DNA of 64,000 nt from Reticulascus tulasneorum (GCA_001557505.1 LSAX01000006.1:124001-188000); one strand, 5' to 3'; numbered from the stretch's first letter, positions 22,301 to 35,503 are shown. Numbers and translations: made by a program. Notes: generated by a model not told the origin, from the letters alone.

Positions 22301-24175
22301 AGGGGTGAACTCTTGGAGTTTCGTGGAACAGATTATTGTTTAACGGCGGCTTGTCCTAGTAACATGTTGGGATCAAGAGAGAAGGTTGATGATTAGACAA
22401 GGCTGCGGAGGTAGCGATAATGGAAGATTCGCGTTTAGCTCCAGCTACCCCGCTCACTGACTATTGGATATGTGTAAAGTTATGCAACGTCCCAGTGCAT
22501 GTACCTCCAATCATGTCGAAGTTTCCTTGATGACTTGCCTGGTGATCGCTAACTGCTTCATTCATCAAAAGATAAGCCTTAAGTCTCCCCTCAACCTCGA
22601 TAGGCATGGTGTCGAATCGTGTGGTTGAGAGTTGGGATCATGCTATACAGCCCGAGCTAGCGAAAGCAAGCGTAAACGATGATCATTGGATTCACTCTAG
22701 CTGGGCTCTTATTTAGTTTTGGGCAGCGGATCCGGATAGAGAAATATGACCAAAAGGTCCGAGAAGCTGGATCATGTGACTAGACCTTGACAGTAACTAT
22801 GAAGATATAATCATCCGGCATGCTTCAAAATATGTTGAATGATTCAAATCTATCTTGACTTAATCTAATGAACTGATATATCCAGTTCGACGATACCCTT
22901 GCCACATCATTATATGCGAGCACGTGTGACGGAAAGGGATAAGAATTTACCGCTTACACAAGCTCGATCATGAACTAGCTATAGCCCATACTAAAGTTGC
23001 GATCGGATGATGTTGACGTAAGGCTCAAAACCCCCCCCCCATTCATTGGCTCTGGGTGGTGTTAGTAAGCAGCCATATTGGCGTAGAGCTTGAGGTCGTG
23101 ATAGACTCTCCATTCTTCGCACCTAGGCCTAACTGGACCTAGTGCTGACATTGTGGCTGCTGCGCCAAGCAAGCCAAGCCGCGGGAAAGTGCCCCCAACG
23201 GACAATGTTTTTCTGCCCGTCGCCGGTGGTCAGGCGACGGAGGCCCGCTGGTCCAGTGTTGGGGGCCATTTCTACTGCGATACGAAGTCGGTAGATCTTA
23301 TGGGACTTCGGATTAATCCAATATTGACTCAAGATTATGTTATTTACGACTACTATGTATGTATTAAGTGCATGGTAGTGCAACAGCATTTGAGGGCCGG
23401 GGACTGAGGATTTGCCAATGGTGATTTCCACAACTCAGCTAGTAAAACAGAAGGGGCATCGGGTAGGTTCCCGGTTGGAGGCATTATGCCCGCGGGTAGC
23501 TGGTGCCTAACGTTGTGATTAAGGTACTACGTCCGTATGCAGGAAGGTAGTCTGCAGAGGCAGGAGGGATAACAACCTTAATTCTTGTCGATGTACTTCG
23601 TACGGAGTAACACCATTGCGTACGAAGTATGTACGTCCGTACATCTGTGCAAAAAGTGAGTGTGCATCCAACTTGAGCAGCGCCTGGAATCACATTGCAG
23701 CAGTACATCTCTCCCCTGCTATATTGTGGACACCAACCTTTCCTTAAATACTATGCAGCCGAAGCGAACCAGCACCGAACGGCACTCAAGCAACCGAAGG
23801 TTGGGTTTGTGCGCGTCGAGCTAACGAGATAACTTCTCAGTTCTCGCGCTGACCGGGCTGGCGGCACACGGTCGGGTCAGGGGGTACCACATCCCACTTT
23901 CGGATCGCCTGGCACGCCTTGTTTTCTCCCTGTTGGCACTGATCTTTGGCCCCCAATGCAGCAGTGGTCGCTTGATCCCAGCAACCAATAAATGCAAGGT
24001 TTGGGCAACCCAATTTATGGGCGGCCGACTTGAAGACTAGACTAGTTACTAAGTAGTAATAGGGTGCGAAAAATAATTATATGAGGGCCAGCCTTCTCCT
24101 GTAGGAGGGTCCGTTAACCCAGGTGGACTTCTCATCGTTGCTATCACGATCCTTCGCAGGAGTCCAGGTATCAAG
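22301..24175. other. Long intergenic region between divergent orphans
   Basis: About 1.9 kb between two divergently transcribed genes, so both promoters should lie here. It contains an 11-base C run (about 23031-23041) and, at 23580-23650, several copies of TACGGAGTA/GTACTTCGTAC-type sequence that form partial palindromes. Open frames in it are short and unconvincing. Confidence 0.5.
23591..23645. repeat. Cluster of TACGAAGTA / TACGTCCGTA partial palindromes
   Basis: The stretch reads GTACTTCGTACGGAGTA, then after 11 bases GCGTACGAAGTATGTACGTCCGTAC. GTACTTCGTAC and GTACGAAGTA are near-complementary, so the region can fold. Sequence of this type is scattered through many ascomycete genomes; its role is unknown. 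Confidence 0.5.
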
Positions 24176-25522
24176 ATGTTTAGTCCGCAAGCCGATTTTC
24201 CCGGCTTAATGGCCAGGTCCGACTTGATTCAATGCCACACCGACAGAGCCTCTGACTACTACGGCCTTGGAGTCCGGCTTGGTATCTACTTCGCCTGGCT
24301 CCAGGGATACCTTGCCAATACTCTTCTAGAGTCCGAAATTGGCGCGGCATCGGATACGAACACCATATTCCTACTGACGCTGTTAATTGCCATGGCCAAT
24401 GACAGTATGACTGGAGCCCTAGGACAACTTGACGGTCTTATCCTGATGCACCTTTGCGGTGGCACCATCTTCGGTATCCTGAGCATCTGGGGTTACAGAA
24501 CCCGACTTTACGTTGACCACGGACCTAGGGCGGTGGGATATTTTGGCAGCTTTGGGACGCATATTAGGATGATTGTGAGCCTCGGTGTGAGCATCTACGG
24601 CCTTTGGTATTGGATTTACGGCGTCAAAGGCGGACTAATTGCTATGGGACCCGATGACGGGTTGCTACCGCCCAACGCTCCTGAATGTGCAACATTATAC
24701 ACGTTTTTCTTTGCCAAGGTACCCGCGGATAGTGGCATAAGGTTCTATTACATCATTGTATGCGCAAGTTGCATCGCATACTTTGGTGCCATGCTCCTAG
24801 CCTCGGGTATTGCTGGTTGGTTTGTGGTCGGAAATATGTTTGGATCCGTCAACAAGCGCTTGTCCATTGCCGCCAAAAAATCCCCCATGTCCAGGCCAGC
24901 ATATGTGACTGGGTTCAAGTCCAATGAGTAAGTAAACCAGCTGATAATTCCGCAATGTCATAGCTAATACCTGCGTTTCAGACTTACGATGATCTACAAG
25001 GTACTTCGAGTTGCCAACCTGATCTGGCTGATCTTCTCGGCTATAATGGTTGAGTGCACACTGAACTTCAACCACACCGTTCTCGTCTTGGGTGGGCGAG
25101 GTAATAACTCGCTGTCGCTCCCCGGCCAGCTTTTGCCCTTTCTTGTCGGTGTATTTGGTTTCATCCGCACCTGTTACTCGCTGTATCAAGAAAAGTGGTT
25201 GCATAGACAGGCCACCCCGATCACTCCAACCTCGCCTGTGAGCATCCAGCAACCAGATCCTACTCCTGGCGGCCGACGAAGGTTCGGGCCACGCACACTG
25301 AGACATACCAGTCGGCTTGACAGGCAGCAGGAGCGTAGATCGTGGGCTATTCGGTATCTCATTGCGTGGCTGCCTTGGCTCAGTTTGCTTCAGCACTACG
25401 ATAAGGAGTTAAACCAACAAGGCATATCGAGAGAAGGGACGGGATTCAGTGGCTTCACTCCACTCGAATCCAAGGCTGGGGCGGAAGGGGATGGTGTGCG
25501 TGTATCGACTCAAGCAGCATAA
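24176..25522 (+). CDS. Uncharacterised polytopic membrane protein (about 7 TM)
   Basis: Two exons, join(24176..24927, 24982..25522), 430 residues; the 54-bp intron starts GTAAGT and ends TTTCAG. About seven hydrophobic segments are visible: LGIYFAWLQGYLANTLL, IFLLTLLIAMA, LILMHLCGGTIFGILSI, IRMIVSLGVSIYGLWYW, IIVCASCIAYFGAMLLAS, VANLIWLIFSAIMVECTL, and LPGQLLPFLVGVFGFIRTC. Short loops follow, then a basic Pro/Arg-rich cytosolic tail. The motif GGRGNNSLSLPGQLLPF just before the last span looks conserved in related fungal orphans that I have seen described only as hypothetical. Function unknown; a receptor-like or channel-like role is not supported by any motif. Confidence 0.8.
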
Positions 25523-26240
25523 TGGACTTTCTGATTGCATTGAACGGCAAAGGATGCCTCTACATATAGTCAAATTTATACTGGCATTTCGTGAGAGGAT
25601 ATATGGTATTACGAGGTTTTGCTTGTGGTTAAAGGAACTGCAGGGTCACTAGCGATCTGCGCAATCGAAATCCAAACGAACGGAGCTTTGGAAATAAATG
25701 TTGGTGCAGTCTGCCCCTTAAAGGCCAATATCACCATTCTCACCGAATGGTTGAGTTGTGAGTGCATTAGGCTGACATGCCCTTACTGAAAGATCACGGC
25801 AACCACGCCCGAGTGAGTAGCAGGATACGCGTAAGACGGAACAATACGGAGTAGGGACACGTCAATAAGCAAGCTAATCTCACGAATCGAGCGGAATGTC
25901 ATAAGAGGACTCTCACCTGCTTGCGAGTGTTAAGGAGCCTGGCATGGCTTGACCGATACTGGAAGCCTGTGCTGACGAAGGAAAATGGACCAACCCCACT
26001 TGCCCACCTCATTTGTCGCGTCGTTTCGGGTTCTTTTCTCTGGGCCTTATCTTATCGGAAGGGCGGGGCAAATGTGACCCCTGTCCCGAAATTTTCATGT
26101 CGAAATTTTTTTAATGGTGGATGCAGCCTGAATTCGGGCATCAAGAAACAACATTCGCGAACACCATATTTTCGTTGACCGTTCAGTATTTGGCCAATAT
26201 TGAAGCCAGTCAGTGGCATATGCTACGTCGCTGAAGCACG
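25523..26240. other. Intergenic region, promoter of the importin gene
   Basis: About 720 bp: 3' flank of the membrane-protein gene, then the importin 5' region. No further gene recognised. Confidence 0.5.
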
Positions 26241-29200
26241 ATGGACAAAGCAAAGCTCGTAGAGCTGCTCCAAGCGAGCCAGATCCGTACGTATTCATAC
26301 CCCACCGTGACTTTTGTTGGCCCAGCCACGCAGTATTTTGTGCTGCCATGGGGAAATTGGAACCATGGGGCCCGTGATAACCTGGCTGGCCACTCTTCTT
26401 TCCTTTTCCTTTTCCTCTCTCCCTCCTCCTTTCTTCCTTTCCATCCACTATTCACCCTCCTCGACACTTGAGCGTGCTGACTTTTTTTCTGACCAGCCGA
26501 CACCGACAAGGTCAAGGCCGTCACAGCAGAGCTCCAGAAGAACTACCTCACTCAGCCAGAATGCCTCCTCCTCCTTATCGAGATCGCCATCACCCATGAA
26601 GATGCTGGCATTCGGCAGCTTGCGTCCGTCCAGGCGTTGCGCATTACTCCAAAGCACTGGCCAAAAATCCCAGAAGACAAGAAAGACCTTGCCCGAAAAC
26701 ACCTTCTCGAAGGCGCAGTGAGTGACCAAACCAACAGCAGCCGACATTCCAAATGTCGACTCCTGGCCGGCATGATTGGCTTGGATCTTGAGAACTCAGA
26801 AGGTCAAGCGTTCTTGGGCACCATACTTTCGTTAAGCGGCCAGGACAGTGTTGCTGCGAGGGAAGTTGGCTCATACCTCCTGTACGCCGTGCTGGAGAAC
26901 GACCCGACCCACTTCAGCGAACAGATCACACCGCTCCTTCAGCATCTCAAGAAGACCATTCGCGACCCAGCCAGCGGAGATGTCCGACTCAACTCCGCTA
27001 GAGCTGTTGGCGCTCTTCTAATGCTGATTGAGCCTGACGAAGATCCTGAAGCACTGTCACAAGTGCAAGAGTTTGCTCCACCTATGGTCCAGATCCTTAA
27101 GGACGCGGTCGACAAGGGCAACGAGGATCATTACAAGGAGATTTTCCAGGTCTTCCAGTCCTTCTTGGCATATGATTCCGCACTTCTGGCAAAGCACCTC
27201 AAGGACTTGATCCAGTTCATGATCGAACTGGCCCAGAACACGGAGATAGATGACGATGCTCGTTCGCAGGCGCTTGCCTTCCTGAGCCAATGTGCGCGCT
27301 ACCGCCGCATGAAAATCCAAGCAATGAAGGATATGGGCGCTCAGTTGATGATCAAGAGTATGGAGATTGTAACCGAGATCGATGACGATGACGACGAAGA
27401 CGAGATGTCACCTGCCAGGACTGCCCTGGCACTCATCGACCAGCTGGCAAGCGACCTCCCCCCTCGGCAAGTGATAATACCACTCCTCGACGAGTTCCCC
27501 AAGTTTGCCCGACATGAGAATCCCGGCTATCGAAAGGCTGCCATTCTCTCGCTCGGCACTGCCGCGGAAGGCGCTCCAGACTTCATTTCAACTCAACTTC
27601 AGCCTCTCCTGCCCATCATTATCAATCTTCTGAACGACCCAGAAGGTTCCGTTCGGCATGCGGCTCTGGTTGGCTTGATTCATCTTGCCGAAGAGATGGC
27701 TGACGAGCTCATTCCAAAGCACGAGGAGCTCATTGCTGGACTGCTTAAGAATCTGGAGGCGGCCACTCAGTCGTCCGACAAGAAGAACATCAGCATAATT
27801 CGGGCAGTCTGCGGCGCACTGGATTCGCTCGTTGGTGAGGGCTTCGAAGCTGATGTGATGAGGACGTACGGACCGAAGCTCATCATTCCTATGGGCAAGC
27901 TTCTCAGTCACGATGACTACGGTGTCAAGGCTGCAGCGGGTGGAGCCATTGGCGCACTAGCTATGGCCATGGGCGACGAGGCATTCCAACCATACTTCAA
28001 GCAAGTCATGGAAGCTCTCGGCCAATATGCCATGATACAGGGAAGCGAAGAGGAGATGGGACTTCGATCATCAGTGTGCGATGCAATGGGCAGAATAGCA
28101 GGCGCTGTTGGCCCGGAAGCATTCCAGCCTTACGTCGTGGATCTCATGAAAGCTAGTGAAGAGGCACTTAGCTTCGACAACGCTCGACTCAAGGAGACTA
28201 GCTTCATCCTCTGGGCATCTCTGTCCAAGGTTTACGGCGAGCAATTTGATCACTTTCTTCCCGGCGTTTTCAAGGGGCTTTCGGACTGCTTGGAGCTCGA
28301 GGAAGAAGAGATCACCATTCCAGGAGTGTCCAGCGAAGATGCTACCGATGGCGTCCTGATGGTGGGCGGAAGGAAGATCAAGCTCAAGGCTGCTGATGAT
28401 GAAGATGAAGAGATCATTGCCATGGGCGATGACGACGAATGGGATGATCTTGAAGAATTCACTGGAGTTACAGCCATTGCCCTGGAACAAGAGATAGCGC
28501 TTGAGGTCCTAGGCGATATCATCACCCATTCCTGCAATCTAGAAGCCATCAAGACCTACCTCGAGCCATCCATGAAGCAGGTATTGCAACAAGTCGAACA
28601 TGCTTACGAGGGAAGCAGAAAAGCAGCAATATCAACCCTCTGGCGAGCATATGCTCGTGTCTGGCAACTGATGGAGCAGCAAAGTGGTGTGAAATGGCAG
28701 GCCGGGATTCCTTTGAAGCATACACCCGATGCTTCCTTGCTTGTATTGGGACAGATGGTCACGAAAGCCACTCTTCCCATATGGGCAAATGACATGGAAA
28801 GGTATATCAACCCCCTCGTTATGTTTATGTTATCCCAAATGATGAATAACGCACGTTATACCCAGCTCACTCATACGCACAATGTGCGGTTGCTGATAAA
28901 GCGTAACATCAACTTCTGATATTGTGGATCAACCTTATCTTCCTTGTGCTAGTTTTTCTCTTTTACATGGTAAAATACTTGCTGACCCCAAATTTCTCAG
29001 GTCTGTCATCACGGAAATCAACCGAAACGTCGCTGCCACTCTCAAGGCTTGTGGGCCAGCAATCCTTACTCAGGAGAACATGCTGCAAGAATCTGTGACT
29101 GTCCTCAGTACAATCATAACGAGATCGCACCCTTGTCAGCAGGATCTCGGAGATGAAGAGGATGAGCAGGAGGTCGAGGAGGGCTCGTCAGAGTTTGACT

Positions 29201-29941
29201 GGCTTGTTATAGACACTGCCCTTGATGTCGTTCTTGGACTCGCTACGGCTCTTGGACCGGATTTTAGCGAACTTTGGAAGGTCTTCGAGAGGCCAGTCAT
29301 GAAGTTTGCCAGCTCGCAAGAATCCCTGGAGCGATCTACAGCAGTTGGCGTGATTGCCGAGGCCATCAAATATATGGAAGCTGCTGTCTCTCCATTCACC
29401 AGCACAATCCTTCCTGTCGTTATTCATCGGCTATCTGACGAAGACACCTTGACGAAATCGAATGCGGCGTATGCGACTGGCCAGCTTCTTTTCAATTCTA
29501 CCCAAACCGACACGACGCTTCCGGAGTTTCCCGCCATCCTGCGAAAGTTGGAGCCATTGCTACGAGTCGAAGAGTCACGAATGGTAGATAATGTTTCGGG
29601 ATGCCTATGCCGAATGATAATGGTCAATCCCAACCCTGGATTCATCGAGAAAGTGCTTCAGCCAGTCGTACAAGTTCTGCCGCTCAAGGAGGATTACGAG
29701 GAGAACGCACCAATCTACAAGTGTATTTTCGGACTTTGTGAGTAATCTTCCTATGCCCTCTTGTGAAATTTCAAAATGCTAATATTTCTCGCGATCAGAC
29801 GAACAGGGCAACTCCACCGTCCAGCAGTTGACACCACAGATACTGCCGATATTGCAGAAAGTTCTTGGTCCGCCCGAGGAACAGTTGGACTCAGAAACTC
29901 GCGAAGTGGTTACGAAGCTGGTGCAGATTCTGCAGCGATAG
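26241..29941 (+). CDS. KAP123: Importin beta-4 subunit (karyopherin, Kap123 type)
   Basis: Four exons, join(26241..26286, 26497..28801, 29001..29737, 29799..29941), 1076 residues, close to the roughly 1100 residues usual for Kap123/importin-4. Introns are 210, 199 and 61 bp. Splicing gives MDKAKLVELLQASQIPDTDKVKAVT at the start, NDMERSVITEINRN across intron 2 and FGLYEQGNSTVQQLTPQILP across intron 3. Helical HEAT repeats run through the whole chain, e.g. ENPGYRKAAILSLGTAAEGAP and DDYGVKAAAGGAIGALA. Acidic loops (DDDDDEDEM near residue 290; DDEDEEIIAMGDDDEW near 630; GDEEDEQEVEEG near 830) match those that bind basic cargo in this class. It carries ribosomal proteins and histones into the nucleus in yeast. 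The two long introns are atypical for this window. Confidence 0.93.
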
Positions 29942-30608
29942 GGATAGAAGTGGAATGCAACGGGAAACATGCAGGATGAAGACCAACAAACAGGCTGCTA
30001 CCGGGCCTATGATGAACGTGGCTCATAACATAATGAATGGATGAGTGATGGATGAGAACCCTTCATGTCGTTTCAGGCTTGTAGATATTTGATCTACTTC
30101 TCTTAGATGACTCTTCCAGATAGAATTGAGACTCGGGAAGGATTAGTAGATGACGACTCGTTTCCAGTATCCCATTAGCAGAGGTCTAGAAGTACCCGTT
30201 ATCCTCGAACCCCACGAAGAATACCAACAACGTCCTAAGATATTATAAGACCACTGCCGCCGGTGTTCACTGAAACCCGGAACTGGCCACAATCTCATAA
30301 AAACTGCATGTGTGAAGAGCATGTGTATGTGCCCGACCTGATGCCAAGGTATATGCCAATGAAGTCAACCTTCCATTAGACCTCTTAGATATTTAGCACC
30401 TGGCCCGCAAACAGTTGCCAATCTCAAGACAACCATGGTTCATGGTCATGGTCCAGATCGGAGATAGCCTTGTTAGAAATGGATTCTAAGAGTCTCCCAA
30501 AGGAAAGGATAAACCTCAACACAATAATCATCGAACATCAACTGCCATGCAGCTGCTAGCTAACGATTTCCCAGGAACTCTCCCTCAAATCTGCAGTAAT
30601 CAGGCAAA
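29942..30608. other. Intergenic region between importin and phosphoesterase genes
   Basis: About 670 bp: importin 3' flank and phosphoesterase promoter. A missing 5' exon of the phosphoesterase could lie here, but none was identified. Confidence 0.45.
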
Positions 30609-31877
30609 ATGGGTGGTGCGAGCTCTTCACGACCTAAATGGGTGATCGAAACCAAGTTTGTACAGCAGTGGGAGTCTAGCACGCCAGGTATGGTTCAAAA
30701 ACATGCAGCAATAGCTCCGACATACAGCCCTGTGAGCCACGTTCCGGGTGCCTTTTTTGATCGTTTTGTTTCCATCTGGCTCTCGAATGAAGACTACTCT
30801 GCGGTAGCCCACACGCGTATGTAGCTATCCTCTGATTCAATGTTTTTTGTGTTATGAGGCTAACACGAAAATCGGAAATAGATACTTGGCAGCAGTTGTC
30901 TCGTGAAGGATTGCTCTACAGCCGCTACATGGCGTTGGGACATCCAGGATTAGCAAATTCGATGGCTTTCTTATCCGGATCGACGCATGGCGTGGCAGCA
31001 AACGAATGGCCCTACGTGGGGACTACCACATCAACCATGATAGACATGTTCGAGGAAAAGGGCATTAGCTGGGGCGCTTATCTCGAGGGCCTGCCATTCT
31101 CGGGGTTCCAAGGTGACTGGCATCTGCCGTACGGTGGGGATTGCAACGCGTGCCCACAGGTTTTCTACAAGAGGAAGTTTAAGTATGAGACAAAACTCCC
31201 CAGGTGTCTACAAGAACTTTCTAACAATAATTACTGTAGTCCATTCGCGGGCTATCAAGGCATTTCAGGAAACCCATATAGACGAGGTCATATCAAAAAC
31301 ATGACCATTTTCCACGAAGAACTGGCCAAAAACTCACTGCCGCAATTCATATACATTGGCCCCGACACCAGTAAGTCTTGCCAATTCCACAACACGATTT
31401 CTGCTCAAGACCAGCGACTGACATAATCCACAAGAACAAAGTGGGCGCGATTATAATTGCAACAGCCATCGTGACTGCACTTCAGCTGAGATGTCGGGCG
31501 AATGGGTCACAGGCTTCCTTCACAATGTGCTGCGGAACCCAAACTTCAACAACAACCGCACACTTGTCGTTGTAACTTTTGACGAGGCAGAAGGGAAGAG
31601 AAATCAGGCTCATGGACATGACAAACAGGTCTTCACTTTGGCTATGGGTGGCATGATCCCGCGCTACCTCAATGGACGGGTTACGGATCAAGAGAGCGGA
31701 CCATTGGCTCTTCTAAAGACGGTGCAGTTTAACTGGGGCATAAACTCATTGCAAGAAGGGGACCGGGCTGCACGATCAATGTGGCCCTTGTTTGGTGGCG
31801 TAGAGATGACTGCTATATGTGCTTCGCCAGATGCTGTTCATTGTGGAGGCGGACCTTTGAGCTTCGGCCAGTTGTAA
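30609..31877 (+). CDS. Phosphoesterase family protein (PF04185; acid phosphatase / phospholipase C-like)
   Basis: Four exons, join(30609..30816, 30882..31182, 31240..31370, 31435..31877), 360 residues. Splicing rebuilds FDRFVSIWLSNEDYS, FYKRKFNPFAGYQGISG, and GPDTKQSGRDYNCNSHRDC. The intron 31183-31239 is 57 bp, starts GTATGA, ends CTGTAG with a CTAAC branch site, and has no in-frame stop, so translation could run through it; removing it gives the family-like RKFNPF in place of RKFKYETK. Family marks: FDRFVSIWL, EEKGISWGAYLEG, HIKNMTIFHEELA, LPQFIYIGPD, NRTLVVVTFDEAEG, HGHDKQVFTLAMG. Fungal homologues are secreted acid phosphatases or phospholipases C. Here no signal peptide is visible at MGGASSSRPKW, so either the first exon is missing from this model or the protein is not secreted. 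The start is therefore uncertain. Confidence 0.8.
31183..31239 (+). other. Stop-free 57-bp intron (multiple of three)
   Basis: Donor AA|GTATGA, branch TCTAAC, acceptor TACTGTAG. Retention would add 19 residues without a frameshift. Confidence 0.65.
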
Positions 31878-32567
31878 GCTATCATATCTTCCGGAACTTG
31901 ATTTGTTTTCAGCCTCGAATAGTGTAGATTAGGGAAAACATCCGACTTGTATATCACCGGGGTCGTCCGTACAAGGAATTCACTTGACAGCCGCTTCGAC
32001 CCTACTACAATGGTCAATCAGGTCGAGATTGAAAATGCAACAGGAGTTGGGTCTGCGTAAAATTCACCCATAATAATTACTGCTATAATACCCGTTACAT
32101 ATTTGCTGCAATATTTACCACAATATCTCCAACTAGGCTGCGCATGTTAAGGAACTCGGCCAAGGATTCGCCAGGGGAACGCATCGACTGACAGATGTTA
32201 TCACCGTTTTGGCAAAGCCGATCAAGCCTGCCTACTGGTTTACGGTTGTCATTTATATTTCTAAGCGTATTGCTTCATCTTTTGGATTTTGCAGAACACA
32301 ATTAGATCTGACTCAATAACTTCCGATACAAATGGTTAGGTACAGCGAGCGCGTATCCTAGTCATAATGGCAGTTTGTTCGTCACCACACCATGACTCAC
32401 GAACTTATTACATGCTTCACTCGTTCCATGGTTCAACATAATCATTGCACACGGTAAGTTTGCAGCTTTTATTCTGATATCAGAAATAGTGCCGGTATGC
32501 AATAGATCTGGGTTATTCTCAGCATAGCTTTGAACAAAAGTGTCCCGTCTTGAATTAACACACAATG

Positions 32568-32590
32568 TTGACCGTCTCAAAGACGGTCAA
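32568..32590. repeat. Perfect inverted repeat, 10-bp arms, 3-bp loop
   Basis: TTGACCGTCT, then CAA, then AGACGGTCAA. The arms pair without mismatch. No gene end lies next to it, so it is not clearly a terminator. Confidence 0.8.
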
Positions 32591-32867
32591 TTCAATTTCT
32601 ATAATGATATTGTAGCTGTCAGGAAGCAAGTGTTAACCTCTAGACTTGGCTACATCACGCCATTTCCAAGCTACAAGCATTTCCTTGACGAATCTGCCAG
32701 TCACATATCTCCTGTCAGCCTATCTCAAGGAATCGCAATCACCCACCATGAGCTTGGGCTAACTCTGGATACAATGATATTCCTTAATTGCCCTTTTTCT
32801 CTCTCTTTTTATCTCTCTCTTCCGCACTTTCAATTTTCTCTACTCCAGGCTATAGTGTTGGCTGTTA

Positions 32868-33028
32868 TGGCGTCGGCTGACGCAGAAAAAGACTTTCTGA
32901 CGACGAAGTACCGTGATGAAAAGAAGCAGAAAGCCGAAGATCCTCCTAGGACGCCACTCGACCCTGCCAACCTCCAAGCACTGTACGACCACGAAAAACG
33001 CCTTTTAGTAATTGATCTTTCATTCTAA
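32868..33028 (+). other. Possible small or truncated ORF, 53 aa
   Basis: ATG at 32868 opens MASADAEKDFLTTKYRDEKK, then Lys/Glu/Pro-rich sequence to a stop at 33028. A long CT-rich tract (32800-32850), typical of fungal core promoters or of an intron acceptor (CTCCAG at about 32845), lies just upstream. The peptide is hydrophilic and charged with no known motif. It might be the 5' exon of a degraded gene. Confidence 0.2.
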
Positions 33029-35474
33029 TGAAAGTAAACCATTACAGTATTCACTGCAATACTTCCTTGTATAACCACCTGGATATTCAGGCGTATTAAT
33101 TCAGGATAGTGGGAGCGTTGTCGGGCATCTGGTAAACACTGACAGCCAATTTTCTAGCGTCACTGGTTGCTTTGTTACAGGATCATGACGCGTGGAGTTC
33201 ACTTCATAATAATTAGCCTAGTTAGCGTGGATTGCGGGTTGGCGGCGCCTTGGAAGCCTCTGCCTCCCTGAAGCATTTGCGTAAGTCGAAATGGAGGCAA
33301 ATACGGGTACTTCCTGTGTTTCCGTCCAGGCAATGCAAAGCACTGCGGCTAATAAATATGGGCAATTCATCAATCGTTGATTGACGGTTGCATTGGGAAG
33401 CGGAGGTCATGCCCGGCGCACATCCCTTGGCTTCCATCTCACGGCACTTTGATACATCCCGTGCCTTGACTTTTGTACGGGGAGGCCAACGAAGTGATTC
33501 TGGAAGGCCTCTCTCGTTTCACCACATAGTCGATCCGTCACAGCATTTCTTCCTCGTCCTTGACACATGCCAAAATCTGCAGGTATCTGCCTCACTTGGC
33601 TTCTAGTTCTCAACTTGTGGTCGGCGAAGTGGGGGACACCAGTACTGAATCTATATGTCTCTCGCCTGACGCTCACAACCTCAATATCGGACCGACTGGT
33701 ACAGTAATCGACACACAAATTCGGCACTGCAGAGAAAATACGCAAACAGCCTGCGATCAGTGATCCTAATCCCAAGTCCATTTACAAGTTGCCAGCACCG
33801 TGGACAACCAAGGCGACACAAGCAGATGATCGCTAGAGGATGCAACCCACCGGCCGGATTGGGATGATGCAGCAGTGACCATTACCCGATGCAGCTTTCC
33901 TGGTTGTAGGCCGAATTAGAACACTTCGGCGCGTCTCGTAGATCCTCACAGAGAGCACAACCATATGCATATTAGAACACGATGGCCGAAATTGAGTGGC
34001 ATGTGGTATTCTGCAACTTTTCATTCATTCATCAATCACTTATTAATGAGGGTTTCATGGCTATCCTGAATTGGACATCAAAATTGATGAATACGAGGGC
34101 AGTGCATGCCACCGAGACCTTGAGCTCTGATCCTGTATCTCTTCTTGTGTCTCTCCCTGTGGATTGTGTAGCTTGTATTAATCAAGTTGCTGCTGGACGT
34201 CTCACTTAGGCTGATGCAGATGAGGATAGCAGATGGCAGGCTGCACATTGCATCCATCCACTAGCAAGCCGCCCCCCCTGGCGCCTCAAACGAACTTGTT
34301 TCTCCCTCATCCCACTGCCCCCTCTCCACCACGGGAGAAGATATCAGGGAGGGAGAAAAGTCTTCTCGATTGTGGGCTTCACAAGTCCCTACGCAGGGGT
34401 TCCACCCTCAACAGAAAATGGCGTGCACACGCAGCATGGCTTGCGGGAGAAACGCTGGGTGGAATAACAATGCCCCAGCCAAGCTCTTTGACACGACGGG
34501 AGGTCCACCCATTCCCCAGTGCCCAGCCCAGCCAGACAGCCGATAAGTATGATGCACGGCCAGTGGTCCGATCGGTGAGCCATTCAAACCATTTGGCGCC
34601 CATGGTAAGGAGCCAGGAGAGGGGGCACCAACCACGCTAGAGAGCTTACTTCGTAGTTCCCTAGACTAGCACGACCAGGTAGGTACATTAGTGTGGTTAC
34701 TGGTCGTGCCGATAAGCGCACACGCGTGGCAGCTTGGAATCGATCTCTTGGCTCTGCCCCCTGCCCTGCTGTAACCCCCTAACCCCTGCTGACGGGCGTG
34801 ACGGGCAACCCTGGGATGGACTTGGGCTGCATCTTTGCTCCCTCTCTGAAGATCCAAATCTTCGTCGAGGTCCGCTTGCGCAAATCATTTTGTACCTGTA
34901 AAATGATAATACTCAAAGATGATATCATGACAAAGACGCTGAAATGCGACGCACCTCATTGACGCTGCCCAATGGACCAATTGGGATAAGCCACCGATAA
35001 CACCCCTTGAAGAGTTTTTTTTCTTTCTCGAAAAGCGGAAAATTCATACCGCAAAGTGTCCGAGGCTAAGAAATCCAGGTCGACCATCTCGGGAGTTTGA
35101 TTCGGCTCGGCTGGGTTAATGAGTCTGCGGCGGGTAAGAATATTGGGGGAGAGGGTGAAAGTTGGTTGTGGCGGGTACATTTTAGCCTGCGAAAAAGGGA
35201 AACAAAACGAAACAGCTAAAGATGCAACGATGCACGAGCTATACAGTACATGCTACCAAATTGGGCTAACAGAGCACATGGAAGACATCAGGGCACAAAC
35301 GCCGCGCGGATCTAGGCCAGATATGCACTCTACGGGGACGATCTATGGCTAGCTAGAGTATAATAAATGGAGGGCCGAATTTGGGGGGGCGAGATGCATT
35401 GCGTAAAAGGGCGAGCAGCACTTGTTGGAGTAAAGAAGGAACAAGGAGCATCTCATCCAGATTTCCGACCTCAA

Positions 35475-35503
35475 GTCCAAACAACTGTCCAAACAACTGT
35501 CCA
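35475..35503. repeat. 12-bp tandem duplication (GTCCAAACAACT)2
   Basis: Two exact copies followed by a partial third (GTCCA). Confidence 0.85.

Noticed and set aside
26637..28919. Importin read as one unspliced open frame ending at 28919
   Set aside because: The last ~39 codons after NDMER lose family similarity; the donor at 28802 and acceptor at 29000 restore it.
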